Assembly: GCA_030147645.1 (NCBI GenBank)
Contig: JASBUY010000174.1
Location: 1 to 7,690 of the forward strand
Reading direction: 5' to 3'
From: Aquabacter sp.
Lineage (GTDB): Bacteria; Pseudomonadota; Alphaproteobacteria; Rhizobiales; Xanthobacteraceae
Length of the DNA: 7,690 nt
Numbering within the stretch: the first letter of the stretch is position 1; each line of letters begins with the position of its first letter. Under the pieces are notes generated by a model that saw nothing but the letters and a program-made list of their open reading frames with translations, searched no databases and was not told the DNA's origin. Below, piece after piece: positions 1-5,756 of the stretch. The translations under genes and the position numbers were made by a program.

Positions 1-114
1 GGCGCCCATGTCCCGAAGGGCTATGTCTATGCCGCCATGGCCTTCTCGGCCGGCGTCGAAGCGCTCAACATGCTGGCGCGGCGACGCCGCCCAAAAGGCG
101 GCTCTGCGCATTGA
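1..114 (+). CDS. TerC-family integral membrane protein, C-terminal end (5' truncated by window)
   Basis: The frame is open from base 1 to a TGA at 112-114 and encodes 37 residues beginning GAHVPKGYVYAAMAFS. This closely matches the C-terminal signature I know from TerC/Alx-type membrane proteins (HIPKGYIYAAMAFSVxVExLN, then a short basic tail). Here it is followed by GVEALNMLARRRRPKGG, so the final transmembrane helix and positively charged tail are recognisable. Characterised members of the family are linked to metal-ion export, notably Mn(II), and to tellurite resistance. Only the last tenth or so of the gene is in view, so the subfamily, length and start cannot be judged. A strong hairpin follows the stop codon by a few bases. 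Assignment to TerC is fairly firm; the substrate is unknown. Confidence 0.75.
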   Translation, partial: GAHVPKGYVYAAMAFSAGVEALNMLARRRRPKGGSAH

Positions 115-117
115 ACC

Positions 118-152
118 GGTGTCTCCCCGCGCGCGTTGCACGGGGAGACACT
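118..152 (+). terminator. Strong GC-rich hairpin after the terC-like gene; possible terminator
   Basis: GTGTCTCCCCG (119-129) pairs perfectly with CGGGGAGACAC (141-151), giving an 11-bp stem with an 11-nt loop. A G-T pair at 118/152 can extend it. It begins four bases after the stop of the TerC-like gene and ends before the ribosome-binding site of the next gene. No T-run follows, so it is not a classical intrinsic terminator. It could be a weak terminator, a 3' mRNA stabiliser, or a leader structure for the next gene. Confidence 0.45.
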
Positions 153-170
153 TGACCGGGAGCCGGTGCC

Positions 171-1235
171 ATGGGGCGCTTCACGGCCTTCCTTTTGTTG
201 CTTGGCCTGCTCGGGGCCGCCTGGCCCCTGGCATTGCCGGCAGCGCAGGAGGGGATGCGCCTGGTGCGCGGGCGCGACGACCCCTCTCAATTGGCCGAGC
301 TTGCCCTTTCGGGGCTTACCTCTGCCGACATGGATGCGCGCATCCGCGCTGCGCTGGCGCAGGATGATCCGGACCTTGCCGCCTCGGCTTTGCAATGGGC
401 GGACGACCATGCGCTGACCGTCCCCGCCGACCTGCGGGATCAGGTGGCGCAGGCGAACAGCGACAGCGCCAAGGCCCTGCGCGCCGCGCGCCAGTTCGGC
501 TCCGGCTTCCTCACCGGGACGCCGGATGACCTGGCCGGTCTCGCGGGGGCCGCAGCGGGGGATTTGACCGTGTGGGGCGACCTGCGCGATGCCTCCCGCG
601 AGGGCTGGCATTATGTGCAGGGCGAGCCGACCGACATGCTGGTGCTGGGCCTTTCCGCGGCCGGCCTCGCGCTCACCGCCGGCACCTATGCGACGCTGGG
701 CGCCGGCGCGCCGGCGCGCGCGGGCCTGACGCTGGTGAAAGTGGCGCGTCGCACCGGGCGCCTCACGGCCGGGCTTGCCGCCGATCTGACGCGTCTTGCC
801 CGCGAGAGCGTGGACCTTGCCGCCCTGCGGCGCGGCGCGGGCACGCTCGATGCCGGCGCGCTGAAGGCCGCGATCCGCCCGCAGGGGCTCGCCCGTCTCA
901 CGGCCCTTCTCGGTGATCTCGGCACCGTGCAGGCCAAGGCTGGCACGCGCGCGGCGCTGGAGGGACTGGCCTTGGCGGATGGCACCCGAGATGTGGCGCG
1001 GCTCGCCCGCCTCGCCGAGAAAAGCGGGGGCAAGACCTTGTTCATCCTGAAGAGCGTGGGGCGCAGTGCCTTCGTCATCACGGGCGCGCTCCTGTCCTTC
1101 CTGTCGTGGGGCGTTGGGGCACTGGTCTGGCTGGTCTGGCTTATCGCCACGCTCAATGGGGTGTGCGTGTCGGCTGCCCGCCTGTGCTGGCGGCGGCTTC
1201 CATCGCGCGCCGGGGGGCAGTACAGACGGTCCTGA
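171..1235 (+). CDS. Conserved hypothetical membrane-associated protein (354 aa)
   Basis: I recognise the general look of this protein from unannotated Rhizobiales proteins but know no function for it. Residues about 5-25 are a hydrophobic stretch (FTAFLLLLGLLGAAWPLAL) ending in ALPAAQEG, compatible with a cleavable signal peptide or an N-terminal anchor. A second hydrophobic stretch spans about 155-182 (LVLGLSAAGLALTAGTYATLGAGAP). A third, strongly hydrophobic and Trp-rich, spans about 298-328 and is followed by a basic tail. Between them are Ala/Arg/Leu-rich helical segments. The motif GSGFLTG (110-116) and the segment GDLTVWGDLRDASREG (130-145) look like the most conserved kind of sequence here. 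The start is supported by GGGAG at 158-162, eight bases before ATG. No catalytic motif is visible. It probably sits in the inner membrane with a periplasmic or cytoplasmic middle domain. A 43-base gap separates it from the hydrolase gene. Confidence 0.8.
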   Translation: MGRFTAFLLLLGLLGAAWPLALPAAQEGMRLVRGRDDPSQLAELALSGLTSADMDARIRAALAQDDPDLAASALQWADDHALTVPADLRDQVAQANSDSAKALRAARQFGSGFLTGTPDDLAGLAGAAAGDLTVWGDLRDASREGWHYVQGEPTDMLVLGLSAAGLALTAGTYATLGAGAPARAGLTLVKVARRTGRLTAGLAADLTRLARESVDLAALRRGAGTLDAGALKAAIRPQGLARLTALLGDLGTVQAKAGTRAALEGLALADGTRDVARLARLAEKSGGKTLFILKSVGRSAFVITGALLSFLSWGVGALVWLVWLIATLNGVCVSAARLCWRRLPSRAGGQYRRS

Positions 1236-1278
1236 CGGTTTCGACGCGGCGGCGCGCGACGCGTTTCACGAGGTTCTC

Positions 1279-2031
1279 ATGCCCACCTTCTCCTCCGACG
1301 GACTGGACCTTGCCTATGTGGAAGCGGGCAGCGGCGATCCGGTCCTGCTGATCCACGGCTTCGGCTCCACCAAGGAGGTGAACTGGGTCAACACGTCCTG
1401 GTTCAAGACCCTGACCGACGCCGGCTATCGCGCCATCGCGTTCGATCATCGCGGCCATGGGGCTTCGCAGAAGCTCTATGCGCCGCAGGATTACGACACG
1501 CGCCTGATGGCCAAGGACGCACTGCGCCTCCTGGAGCATCTCGGCATCCCGCGCGCCGATGTCATCGGCTATTCCATGGGCGCGCGGGTGGGTGCGACCA
1601 TGGCGCTGCTTTATCCGGACCATGTCCGCTCCCTCATCATGGGCGGGCTCGGCTATCACCTTATCGACGGCGTCGGCCTGCCCCAATCCATCGCTGACGC
1701 CCTGGAAGCGCCGAGCCTTGAGGATGTCACAGACCCCATGGGGCGCATGTTCCGTGCCTTCGGCGATGCCAACAAGGCGGACCTGAAGGCGCTGGCCGCC
1801 TGCATTCGCGGCTCGCGCCAGACGCTGACGCGCGAACAGGTGGGCGAGATCCGCCAGCCCGTCCTGGTGGCGGTGGGGACGCGCGACGCCATTGCGGGCG
1901 ACGCCCACAAATTGGCCGAGGCGCTGCCCAATGGCACGGCGCTCGACATTCCGAACCGCGACCACAACCCCGCCGTGGGCGATAAGGTGTTCAAGCAGGG
2001 GGCGCTGGATTTCCTCAGCCGGCGCCCGTGA
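1279..2031 (+). CDS. Alpha/beta-fold hydrolase (250 aa)
   Basis: A single-domain alpha/beta hydrolase of normal length. Visible motifs are the oxyanion-loop signature LLIHGFGS (residues 23-30), FDHRGHG (55-61), the nucleophile elbow GYSMGA with Ser99, the acid-bearing strand end VAVGTRDA with Asp203, and NRDH with His229, so the Ser-Asp-His triad is complete. The substrate is unknown; the fold includes esterases, lactonases, thioesterases and C-C hydrolases. The frame is open upstream to 1066, but I chose ATG 1279 because the protein then starts MPTFSSDGLDLAYVEAG, the usual beginning of the fold, with GAGG at 1270-1273 as ribosome-binding site. A longer start would overlap the preceding gene. 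The TGA at 2029-2031 lies 71 bases before cysE, and no terminator is evident between them, so co-transcription with cysE is likely. Confidence 0.88.
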   Translation: MPTFSSDGLDLAYVEAGSGDPVLLIHGFGSTKEVNWVNTSWFKTLTDAGYRAIAFDHRGHGASQKLYAPQDYDTRLMAKDALRLLEHLGIPRADVIGYSMGARVGATMALLYPDHVRSLIMGGLGYHLIDGVGLPQSIADALEAPSLEDVTDPMGRMFRAFGDANKADLKALAACIRGSRQTLTREQVGEIRQPVLVAVGTRDAIAGDAHKLAEALPNGTALDIPNRDHNPAVGDKVFKQGALDFLSRRP

Positions 2032-2091
2032 CCGACCGGCGGGATGCGCCATTGGGCCGAGCTGTGCTAGAAGAGGGCGAAGTGATCAATC

Positions 2092-2097
2092 GGGAGG
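2092..2097 (+). promoter_or_regulatory. Ribosome-binding site that fixes the cysE start
   Basis: GGGAGG sits five bases before ATG 2103. The reading frame also has a GTG at 2028 that overlaps the hydrolase stop (GTGA), but that start would add 25 residues not typical of serine acetyltransferases. The strong Shine-Dalgarno match favours 2103. Confidence 0.7.
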
Positions 2098-2102
2098 CTG
2101 CG

Positions 2103-2972
2103 ATGGCACAATCCTTGTTCCAGACGCAGGTGCCGACGGTGCCTCGGCCCGCCGGCGAACGCTGGCAGGATGTGGTCGATCCCGTCTGGGCACGCCTGCG
2201 CAACGAAGCGGACGCGGCGGCGGAGCGCGAGCCGCTGCTGGCGAGCTTCATGGTGGCGAGCGTGCTCGGCCATGACAGCCTGGAGGCGGTCATCGGCGCG
2301 CGCATCGCGGCGCGGCTCGACCATGCGGAATTGCCGGGCGCGCTGATCCGCGCCGCTTATCGGGAGGCCGTGGCCGCCGATCGCACCATTCCCCAGGCGG
2401 TGCGCGCGGACATCATGGCGGTGGTGGATCGTGACCCCGCCACCACCCGCACGTTGGAGCCGGTCCTCTATTTCAAGGGCTTCCACGCGCTTCAGGCGCA
2501 CCGGCTCGCCCATTGGCTGTGGGCGCAGGGGCAGCGGGACTTCGCGCTCTATCTGCAAAGCCGGGTCTCGGCGGTGCTGGGGGTGGACATTCACCCGGCG
2601 GTGCCGGTGGGGCGCGGCATCTTCTTCGACCATGCGACCGGCATCGTGATCGGCGCCACTGCCGTCATCGAGGATGATGTGTCCATCCTCCAGGGCGTGA
2701 CCCTCGGGGGGACCGGCAAGGAGACCGGCGACCGCCATCCCAAGATCCGACGCGGCGTGCTGATCGGAGCGGGCGCGAGCGTGCTCGGCAATATCGAGGT
2801 GGGCCATTGCGCCCGCATCGCCGCAGGCTCCGTGGTGCTGAAGCCGGTACCGCACAATACGACCGTGGCCGGCGTGCCGGCCAAGGTGGTGGGGGAGGCG
2901 GGCTGCGCCGAGCCGGCCCGCGCCATGGACCAGATGTTCGACGACAACATCTTCGCCGGCGCCGACATCTGA
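2103..2972 (+). CDS. cysE: Serine O-acetyltransferase (cysteine biosynthesis)
   Basis: This cytoplasmic enzyme transfers acetyl from acetyl-CoA to L-serine to give O-acetylserine, which CysK/CysM convert to cysteine. The 289-residue protein has the N-terminal helical domain (WQDVVDPVWARLRNEA, residues 21-36; FKGFHALQAHRLAHWLW, 124-140). The left-handed beta-helix follows (DIHPAVPVGRGIFFDHATG, 162-180; VSILQGVTLGGTGK; DRHPKI; IGAGASVLGNIEVG; AGSVVLKPVP; AGVPAKVVG). By alignment to Escherichia coli CysE from memory, Asp162 and His177 match the catalytic Asp143/His158 pair. The protein ends FAGADI; a terminal isoleucine is the residue CysE inserts into the CysK active site, so cysteine synthase complex formation is plausible (inference). 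Length and motifs are normal for the family. Feedback inhibition by cysteine is expected but cannot be read from the sequence. The neighbours are a hydrolase upstream and DUF3126 55 bases downstream. Confidence 0.96.
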   Translation: MAQSLFQTQVPTVPRPAGERWQDVVDPVWARLRNEADAAAEREPLLASFMVASVLGHDSLEAVIGARIAARLDHAELPGALIRAAYREAVAADRTIPQAVRADIMAVVDRDPATTRTLEPVLYFKGFHALQAHRLAHWLWAQGQRDFALYLQSRVSAVLGVDIHPAVPVGRGIFFDHATGIVIGATAVIEDDVSILQGVTLGGTGKETGDRHPKIRRGVLIGAGASVLGNIEVGHCARIAAGSVVLKPVPHNTTVAGVPAKVVGEAGCAEPARAMDQMFDDNIFAGADI

Positions 2973-3014
2973 TTGGGCCGTCCGGCCTACGATGCGACGC
3001 CGTTTTTGACCCCT

Positions 3015-3019
3015 GGAGG
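3015..3019 (+). promoter_or_regulatory. Ribosome-binding site supporting a TTG start
   Basis: GGAGG lies eight bases before TTG 3028. It supports use of the unusual TTG start codon for the DUF3126 gene, as no ATG or GTG is better placed in this frame. Confidence 0.65.
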
Positions 3020-3027
3020 ACTGACGT

Positions 3028-3237
3028 TTGGATAAGACCGAGCTGGAGCGCGTGCAGCGCTATCTTCGCACCTTGTTCGGCAACCCGCAGATCAAGGTGA
3101 CCGCGCGGCCGAAGAAGAAAGATTCCGCCGAAGTCTATCTGGGTGACGAGTTCATCGGCGTCCTCTTCAAGGACGAGGAAGACGGCGACCTGTCCTACAA
3201 TTTCCAGATGGCGATCCTGGACAGCGACCTCGATTGA
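3028..3237 (+). CDS. DUF3126 family protein (69 aa)
   Basis: The product is small and acidic: it starts MDKTELERVQRYLRTLFGN, continues with a lysine patch ARPKKKDSAEVYLGDEFIGV and ends LSYNFQMAILDSDLD. This is the pattern I recall for the DUF3126 family, found in alphaproteobacteria and of unknown function: an N-terminal helix, then a short beta-rich part built around the conserved SAEVYLGDEFIGV block. It has no signal peptide or membrane segment, so it should be cytoplasmic. The start codon is TTG, backed by the upstream GGAGG. It lies 55 bases after cysE with no terminator between, and just before the strong terminator at 3305, so it is probably the last gene of the hydrolase-cysE-DUF3126 unit. 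From memory it often sits beside cysE in related genomes, which hints at a link to cysteine or sulfur metabolism but proves nothing. Confidence 0.88.
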   Translation: MDKTELERVQRYLRTLFGNPQIKVTARPKKKDSAEVYLGDEFIGVLFKDEEDGDLSYNFQMAILDSDLD

Positions 3238-3304
3238 GCCGCGCTGGGCGGGCCGACCGGCACCGCCCGACACGCACGCCGTGCGTTCGAAGCCCTTCCG
3301 CCGC

Positions 3305-3335
3305 AGCCCTTCCGCTTTGGCGGGAGGGCTTTTTT
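3305..3335 (+). terminator. Rho-independent terminator after the cysE-DUF3126 unit
   Basis: AGCCCTTCCGC (3305-3315) pairs with GCGGGAGGGCT (3320-3330) to form an 11-bp stem with one G-U pair and a TTTG loop. It is followed directly by a run of six T (3330-3335). This is the clearest intrinsic terminator in the window. It separates the cysE group from pcaD. Confidence 0.92.
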
Positions 3336-3395
3336 GTGCCCGCTCTGCGGTTTGGCCGGGGTGCAGGCCCCTCTTTCCTCCGGCGCCGCGAGGGG

Positions 3396-3419
3396 TTAGA
3401 CGGGGTATACCAAATACAT
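3396..3419 (+). promoter_or_regulatory. AT-rich island with an 8-bp palindrome; putative operator/promoter of pcaD
   Basis: In otherwise very GC-rich DNA, bases 3396-3419 are AT-rich and contain the perfect palindrome GGTATACC (3404-3411), about 20 bases before the pcaD start. GGTATACC-type cores are typical of operators for GntR-family regulators of the FCD group. TTAGAC at 3396 could be a -35 element, but I see no -10 hexamer at correct spacing, so the promoter itself is not resolved. It resembles neither the PcaQ nor the PcaR sites I know for pca genes. The only regulator that could bind it is outside the window. Confidence 0.4.
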
Positions 3420-3424
3420 AGGTG
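3420..3424 (+). promoter_or_regulatory. Ribosome-binding site that favours GTG 3431 for pcaD
   Basis: AGGTG lies six bases before GTG 3431. The alternative GTG at 3422 overlaps this element and has no Shine-Dalgarno match of its own. Confidence 0.55.
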
Positions 3425-3430
3425 TCCCCC

Positions 3431-4207
3431 GTGTCGTTCCTGTCTTTTTCCGGCGAGCGGTTCCGCGTCGTCCTCGACGGGCCGCAGAGCGCGCCGCCGC
3501 TGGTTCTCGCCCATTCCCTCGGAACCCGCCTGGAGCTGTGGGACGCCATCGTGCCGCGTCTCGCGCAGCGGTTCCGTGTGGTGCGCTATGATGCGCGGGG
3601 CCATGGAGAGAGCGCCGCTCCCGACGCGGTCTATTCCATGGGTGATCTCGGCCGCGATCTCCTGAACATCCTCGACGCGCTGGACATCGAGGCGGCCCAT
3701 CTGTGCGGCCTCTCTCTCGGCGGAATGGTGGGGCAATGGATGGCGGTGAATGCGCCGCGCCGCCTGCGCAAGATGGTCCTCGCCAACACCACCGCGCATG
3801 CCGGCCCTCCGCGCATGTGGGAGGGGCGCATCCGCCATGTGCGCAAGTCGGGAGTCGAACCCGTCGCCGACGCCGTGATCGAAAGCTGGTTCACGCCGGC
3901 CTTCCGCGCGGCCCATCCGACCGAAGTGGCCCGTGTGTGCGCCATGATCGTCGGGACGCCAGCCAGCGGCTATATGGGCACCAGTTGCGCCATGCGGGAC
4001 ATGGACTTCCGCGAGGCGCTGAAAAGCGTCTCCGTGCCGGCCCTCGTCATCGTCGGCGCGCAGGACCGCTCCACCCCTCCCGCCTGGGGCGACCTCATTG
4101 CGGCCCATCTGCCCGGCGCGGCGCGCGCCTCCCTCGATAGCGGCCATATGTCGGTCATCGAGCAGCCCGGGGCGTTCGCCGATCTCGTTGAAGGCTTTCT
4201 GAAATAG
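3431..4207 (+). CDS. pcaD: 3-oxoadipate enol-lactonase
   Basis: An alpha/beta hydrolase that opens 3-oxoadipate enol-lactone to 3-oxoadipate in the beta-ketoadipate pathway for aromatic degradation; cytoplasmic. With the GTG 3431 start it has 258 residues, the usual PcaD length. Family marks are LAHSLGTRLELWD (26-38), YDARGHGES (53-61), the nucleophile elbow CGLSLGGMVGQWMA (Ser95), VIVGAQDRSTPP (Asp212) and SGHMSVIEQPGAF (His239), giving a complete triad. The segment GLSLGGMVGQ and the QD(R/x)STPP block are particularly PcaD-like. A start at GTG 3422 would add three residues. The gene stands between a terminator and a metal transporter rather than among pcaB, pcaC, pcaH and pcaG, so a role on a related lactone or ester is possible. 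Assignment is good but substrate specificity within this hydrolase group is not certain from sequence alone. Confidence 0.8.
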   Translation: MSFLSFSGERFRVVLDGPQSAPPLVLAHSLGTRLELWDAIVPRLAQRFRVVRYDARGHGESAAPDAVYSMGDLGRDLLNILDALDIEAAHLCGLSLGGMVGQWMAVNAPRRLRKMVLANTTAHAGPPRMWEGRIRHVRKSGVEPVADAVIESWFTPAFRAAHPTEVARVCAMIVGTPASGYMGTSCAMRDMDFREALKSVSVPALVIVGAQDRSTPPAWGDLIAAHLPGAARASLDSGHMSVIEQPGAFADLVEGFLK

Positions 4208-4292
4208 CGAACCGCCATTGAAACCGACACGCGATTGACGCTGAATGGGGTCTATTGCGCTGCGGGATGCTGGCGCGAAGCGGGGACGGATC

Positions 4293-5507
4293 ATGGCGGG
4301 CCACGGAAAGAGCGGATCGGCAGGGCAGGGCGAAGGCGCGCACAGCGACCACGGGCATGAAGAGCACGCCCACGACCATGGCCAGAAGGGCCACGATCAC
4401 ACGTCTCACGAGCATAAGGCCCAGGAATCCAAGCGCAAGGAATCCAGGGGCAAGGAAGCCAAGGCCAAAGATGCCGAGCCTCACCACGGCAAGGCAGAGG
4501 TGCACGACCATTCCGGCCATGATCATACCGGGCACGATCACTCCCACGATGCGCAGGGCGGGCACGCCCATGGCGGCCATTCTCACGGTCATTCCCACGG
4601 GCATGGGGAACATGGGCACGATCACGCCCATGCCCTGCCGAAATCCCTTCGCGCCTTCGCCATCGGGGCCTCGGTCAATTTCGGCTTCGTTCTGATCGAG
4701 GCCGGATTCGGCTTCTTCTCCGGATCGCTCGCTCTTATGGCCGATGCGGGACACAATCTGTCCGACGTTCTCGGCCTGCTGCTGGCCTGGGCGGCCGCCT
4801 GGCTGTCGCAGCGTCCGCCGTCCGCCAAGCGCACCTTCGGCCTCGGCCGCTCCTCCATCCTCGCCGCGTTGGCGAATGCCATCATCTTGCTGGTGGGCAC
4901 GGGCGGCATCATCGTGGAGGCCATCTCGCGCTTCGACAGCCCCGAGCCCATCGAGACCGGCATTGTGATGATCGTCGCGCTGATCGGTATCGGCGTGAAT
5001 TTTGGAACGGCGCTTCTGTTCATGGCCGACCGCAAGGAAGACCTGAACGTGCGCGGCGCCTTCGTCCATCTGGTGGCGGACGCGGCGATTTCACTGGGCG
5101 TGGTGATCGCGGCGGGCGTGATCGCGCTGACCGGCTGGCTCTGGCTCGACCCGGTGGTCAGCCTCGCCATCGCGGTCGCCATCGTTCTGGGCACCTGGGG
5201 CCTGTTCCGCGACAGTGTGGACATGGCCATGGACGCCGTGCCCGCCGGCATCGATGCGGAGGCGGTGCGGACCTATCTTGCCGCGCGCCCCGGCGTCACC
5301 GAGGTCCACGATCTGCACATCTGGGCGCTCTCCACCACGGAGAACGCGCTGACCGCCCATCTGGTGCGCCCCGGCGCGAACCTGGACGACGCCTTCCTCA
5401 TGCAGACGGCGGACGAATTGCGGGCCAAATTCCGCATCGGCCATGCCGCCCTCCAGGTGGAGGCGGGGCAGGTTCCTTGCCGCCTCGCGCCCGTCCACGT
5501 GGTGTGA
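4293..5507 (+). CDS. Cation diffusion facilitator (Zn/Co/Cd-type efflux) with long His-rich N-terminal arm
   Basis: An inner-membrane metal/proton antiporter of the CDF (CzcD/ZitB) family, expected to export Zn(II) or similar ions to the periplasm. The 404-residue protein begins with a hydrophilic arm (1-114) holding 31 histidines, mostly as HDH, HGH and HSH repeats, interrupted by a Lys/Glu-rich stretch (42-60). Six hydrophobic segments follow from about residue 120. The intramembrane metal site is visible as HNLSD (His154, Asp158) and HLVAD (His259, Asp263). RTFGLGRSSILAALANA (180-196) and WLWLDPVVSLAIAVAI are family blocks. The C-terminal cytoplasmic domain contains VHDLHIWALSTTENALTAHL (338-357). 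Without the arm the protein has the normal CDF length of about 290. I chose ATG 4293, preceded by a GGGGACGGA purine run (4282-4290); an in-frame ATG at 4245 has no ribosome-binding site. It lies 85 bases after pcaD with no terminator seen. The metal is not certain. Confidence 0.92.
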   Translation: MAGHGKSGSAGQGEGAHSDHGHEEHAHDHGQKGHDHTSHEHKAQESKRKESRGKEAKAKDAEPHHGKAEVHDHSGHDHTGHDHSHDAQGGHAHGGHSHGHSHGHGEHGHDHAHALPKSLRAFAIGASVNFGFVLIEAGFGFFSGSLALMADAGHNLSDVLGLLLAWAAAWLSQRPPSAKRTFGLGRSSILAALANAIILLVGTGGIIVEAISRFDSPEPIETGIVMIVALIGIGVNFGTALLFMADRKEDLNVRGAFVHLVADAAISLGVVIAAGVIALTGWLWLDPVVSLAIAVAIVLGTWGLFRDSVDMAMDAVPAGIDAEAVRTYLAARPGVTEVHDLHIWALSTTENALTAHLVRPGANLDDAFLMQTADELRAKFRIGHAALQVEAGQVPCRLAPVHVV

Positions 5508-5522
5508 CGCCGGTGGGCCTGC

Positions 5523-5756
5523 TCAGGCGGCCTTGACCGGCTGCAGCCCCTTCAGGGCCTCAAGGGCGATGGGGGAGAGCCCTTCGCCGCCGCGCGCGAT
5601 GTGCTCGGCGATGCCGGCGCGCATGCGCGGGTCCCAGAACTTCTGGATGTGCTCGCGCGTGCCGGCGACGGCCGCATCCTGCGGCTGCGTCGCGAAAAAG
5701 GTTGCGATCTGGTTCGCCATATAGACGAGGCGGTCGATGGTGGTCTTATGCGACAT
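5523..5756 (-). CDS. fdsD: NAD-dependent formate dehydrogenase, delta subunit
   Basis: The 77-residue protein matches the FdsD family: it begins MSHKTTIDRLVYMANQIATF and has the hallmark VAGTREHIQKFWDPRMR (30-46), then an Ala/Glu-rich helical tail. In bacteria with the soluble Mo-dependent FdsGBA formate dehydrogenase, FdsD is a small subunit or accessory factor needed for full activity or assembly. The frame is open further upstream to 5915, but ATG 5756 is the family start and overlaps the end of fdhD by 11 bases (5746-5756), so translation is probably coupled. It is the last gene of the operon and converges on the CDF gene with only 15 bases between the two stop codons. No clear terminator lies in that gap. 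Confidence 0.93.
   Translation of the reverse strand: MSHKTTIDRLVYMANQIATFFATQPQDAAVAGTREHIQKFWDPRMRAGIAEHIARGGEGLSPIALEALKGLQPVKAA

Noticed and set aside
2052..2073. Possible cysE promoter: TTGGGC at 2052 and TGCTAGAAG at 2065.
   Set aside because: The two elements are only about ten bases apart, and no good -35 element lies 17 bases before the TAGAAG-like -10. Co-transcription with the upstream hydrolase is the simpler reading.
2028..2102. Longer cysE start at GTG 2028 overlapping the hydrolase stop (GTGA).
   Set aside because: The added 25 residues are not family-like, while ATG 2103 has a perfect GGGAGG at five bases spacing.
2067..3549. Several long open frames antisense to cysE, DUF3126 and pcaD.
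   Set aside because: They are the usual shadows in high-GC DNA: Arg/Pro/Ala-rich, without motifs, and opposite well-supported genes.
4219..4256. Promoter-like hexamers TTGAAA (4219), TTGACG (4235) and TCTATT (4251) upstream of the CDF gene.
   Set aside because: No pair has acceptable spacing, and no metal-responsive inverted repeat such as a Zur or MerR-type site is visible in this stretch.
4245..4292. Upstream ATG 4245 as start of the CDF gene, adding 16 residues.
   Set aside because: It has no ribosome-binding site and the added residues are not CDF-like; ATG 4293 follows a purine-rich GGGGACGGA run.
4155..5069. Long minus-strand open frame opposite the CDF gene, with a very hydrophobic Val/Met/Leu-rich stretch.
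   Set aside because: It is the antisense of the His-rich arm: His codons CAC/CAT read as GTG/ATG (Val/Met) on the other strand, which produces false membrane-like segments. The + strand CDF protein explains the region fully.
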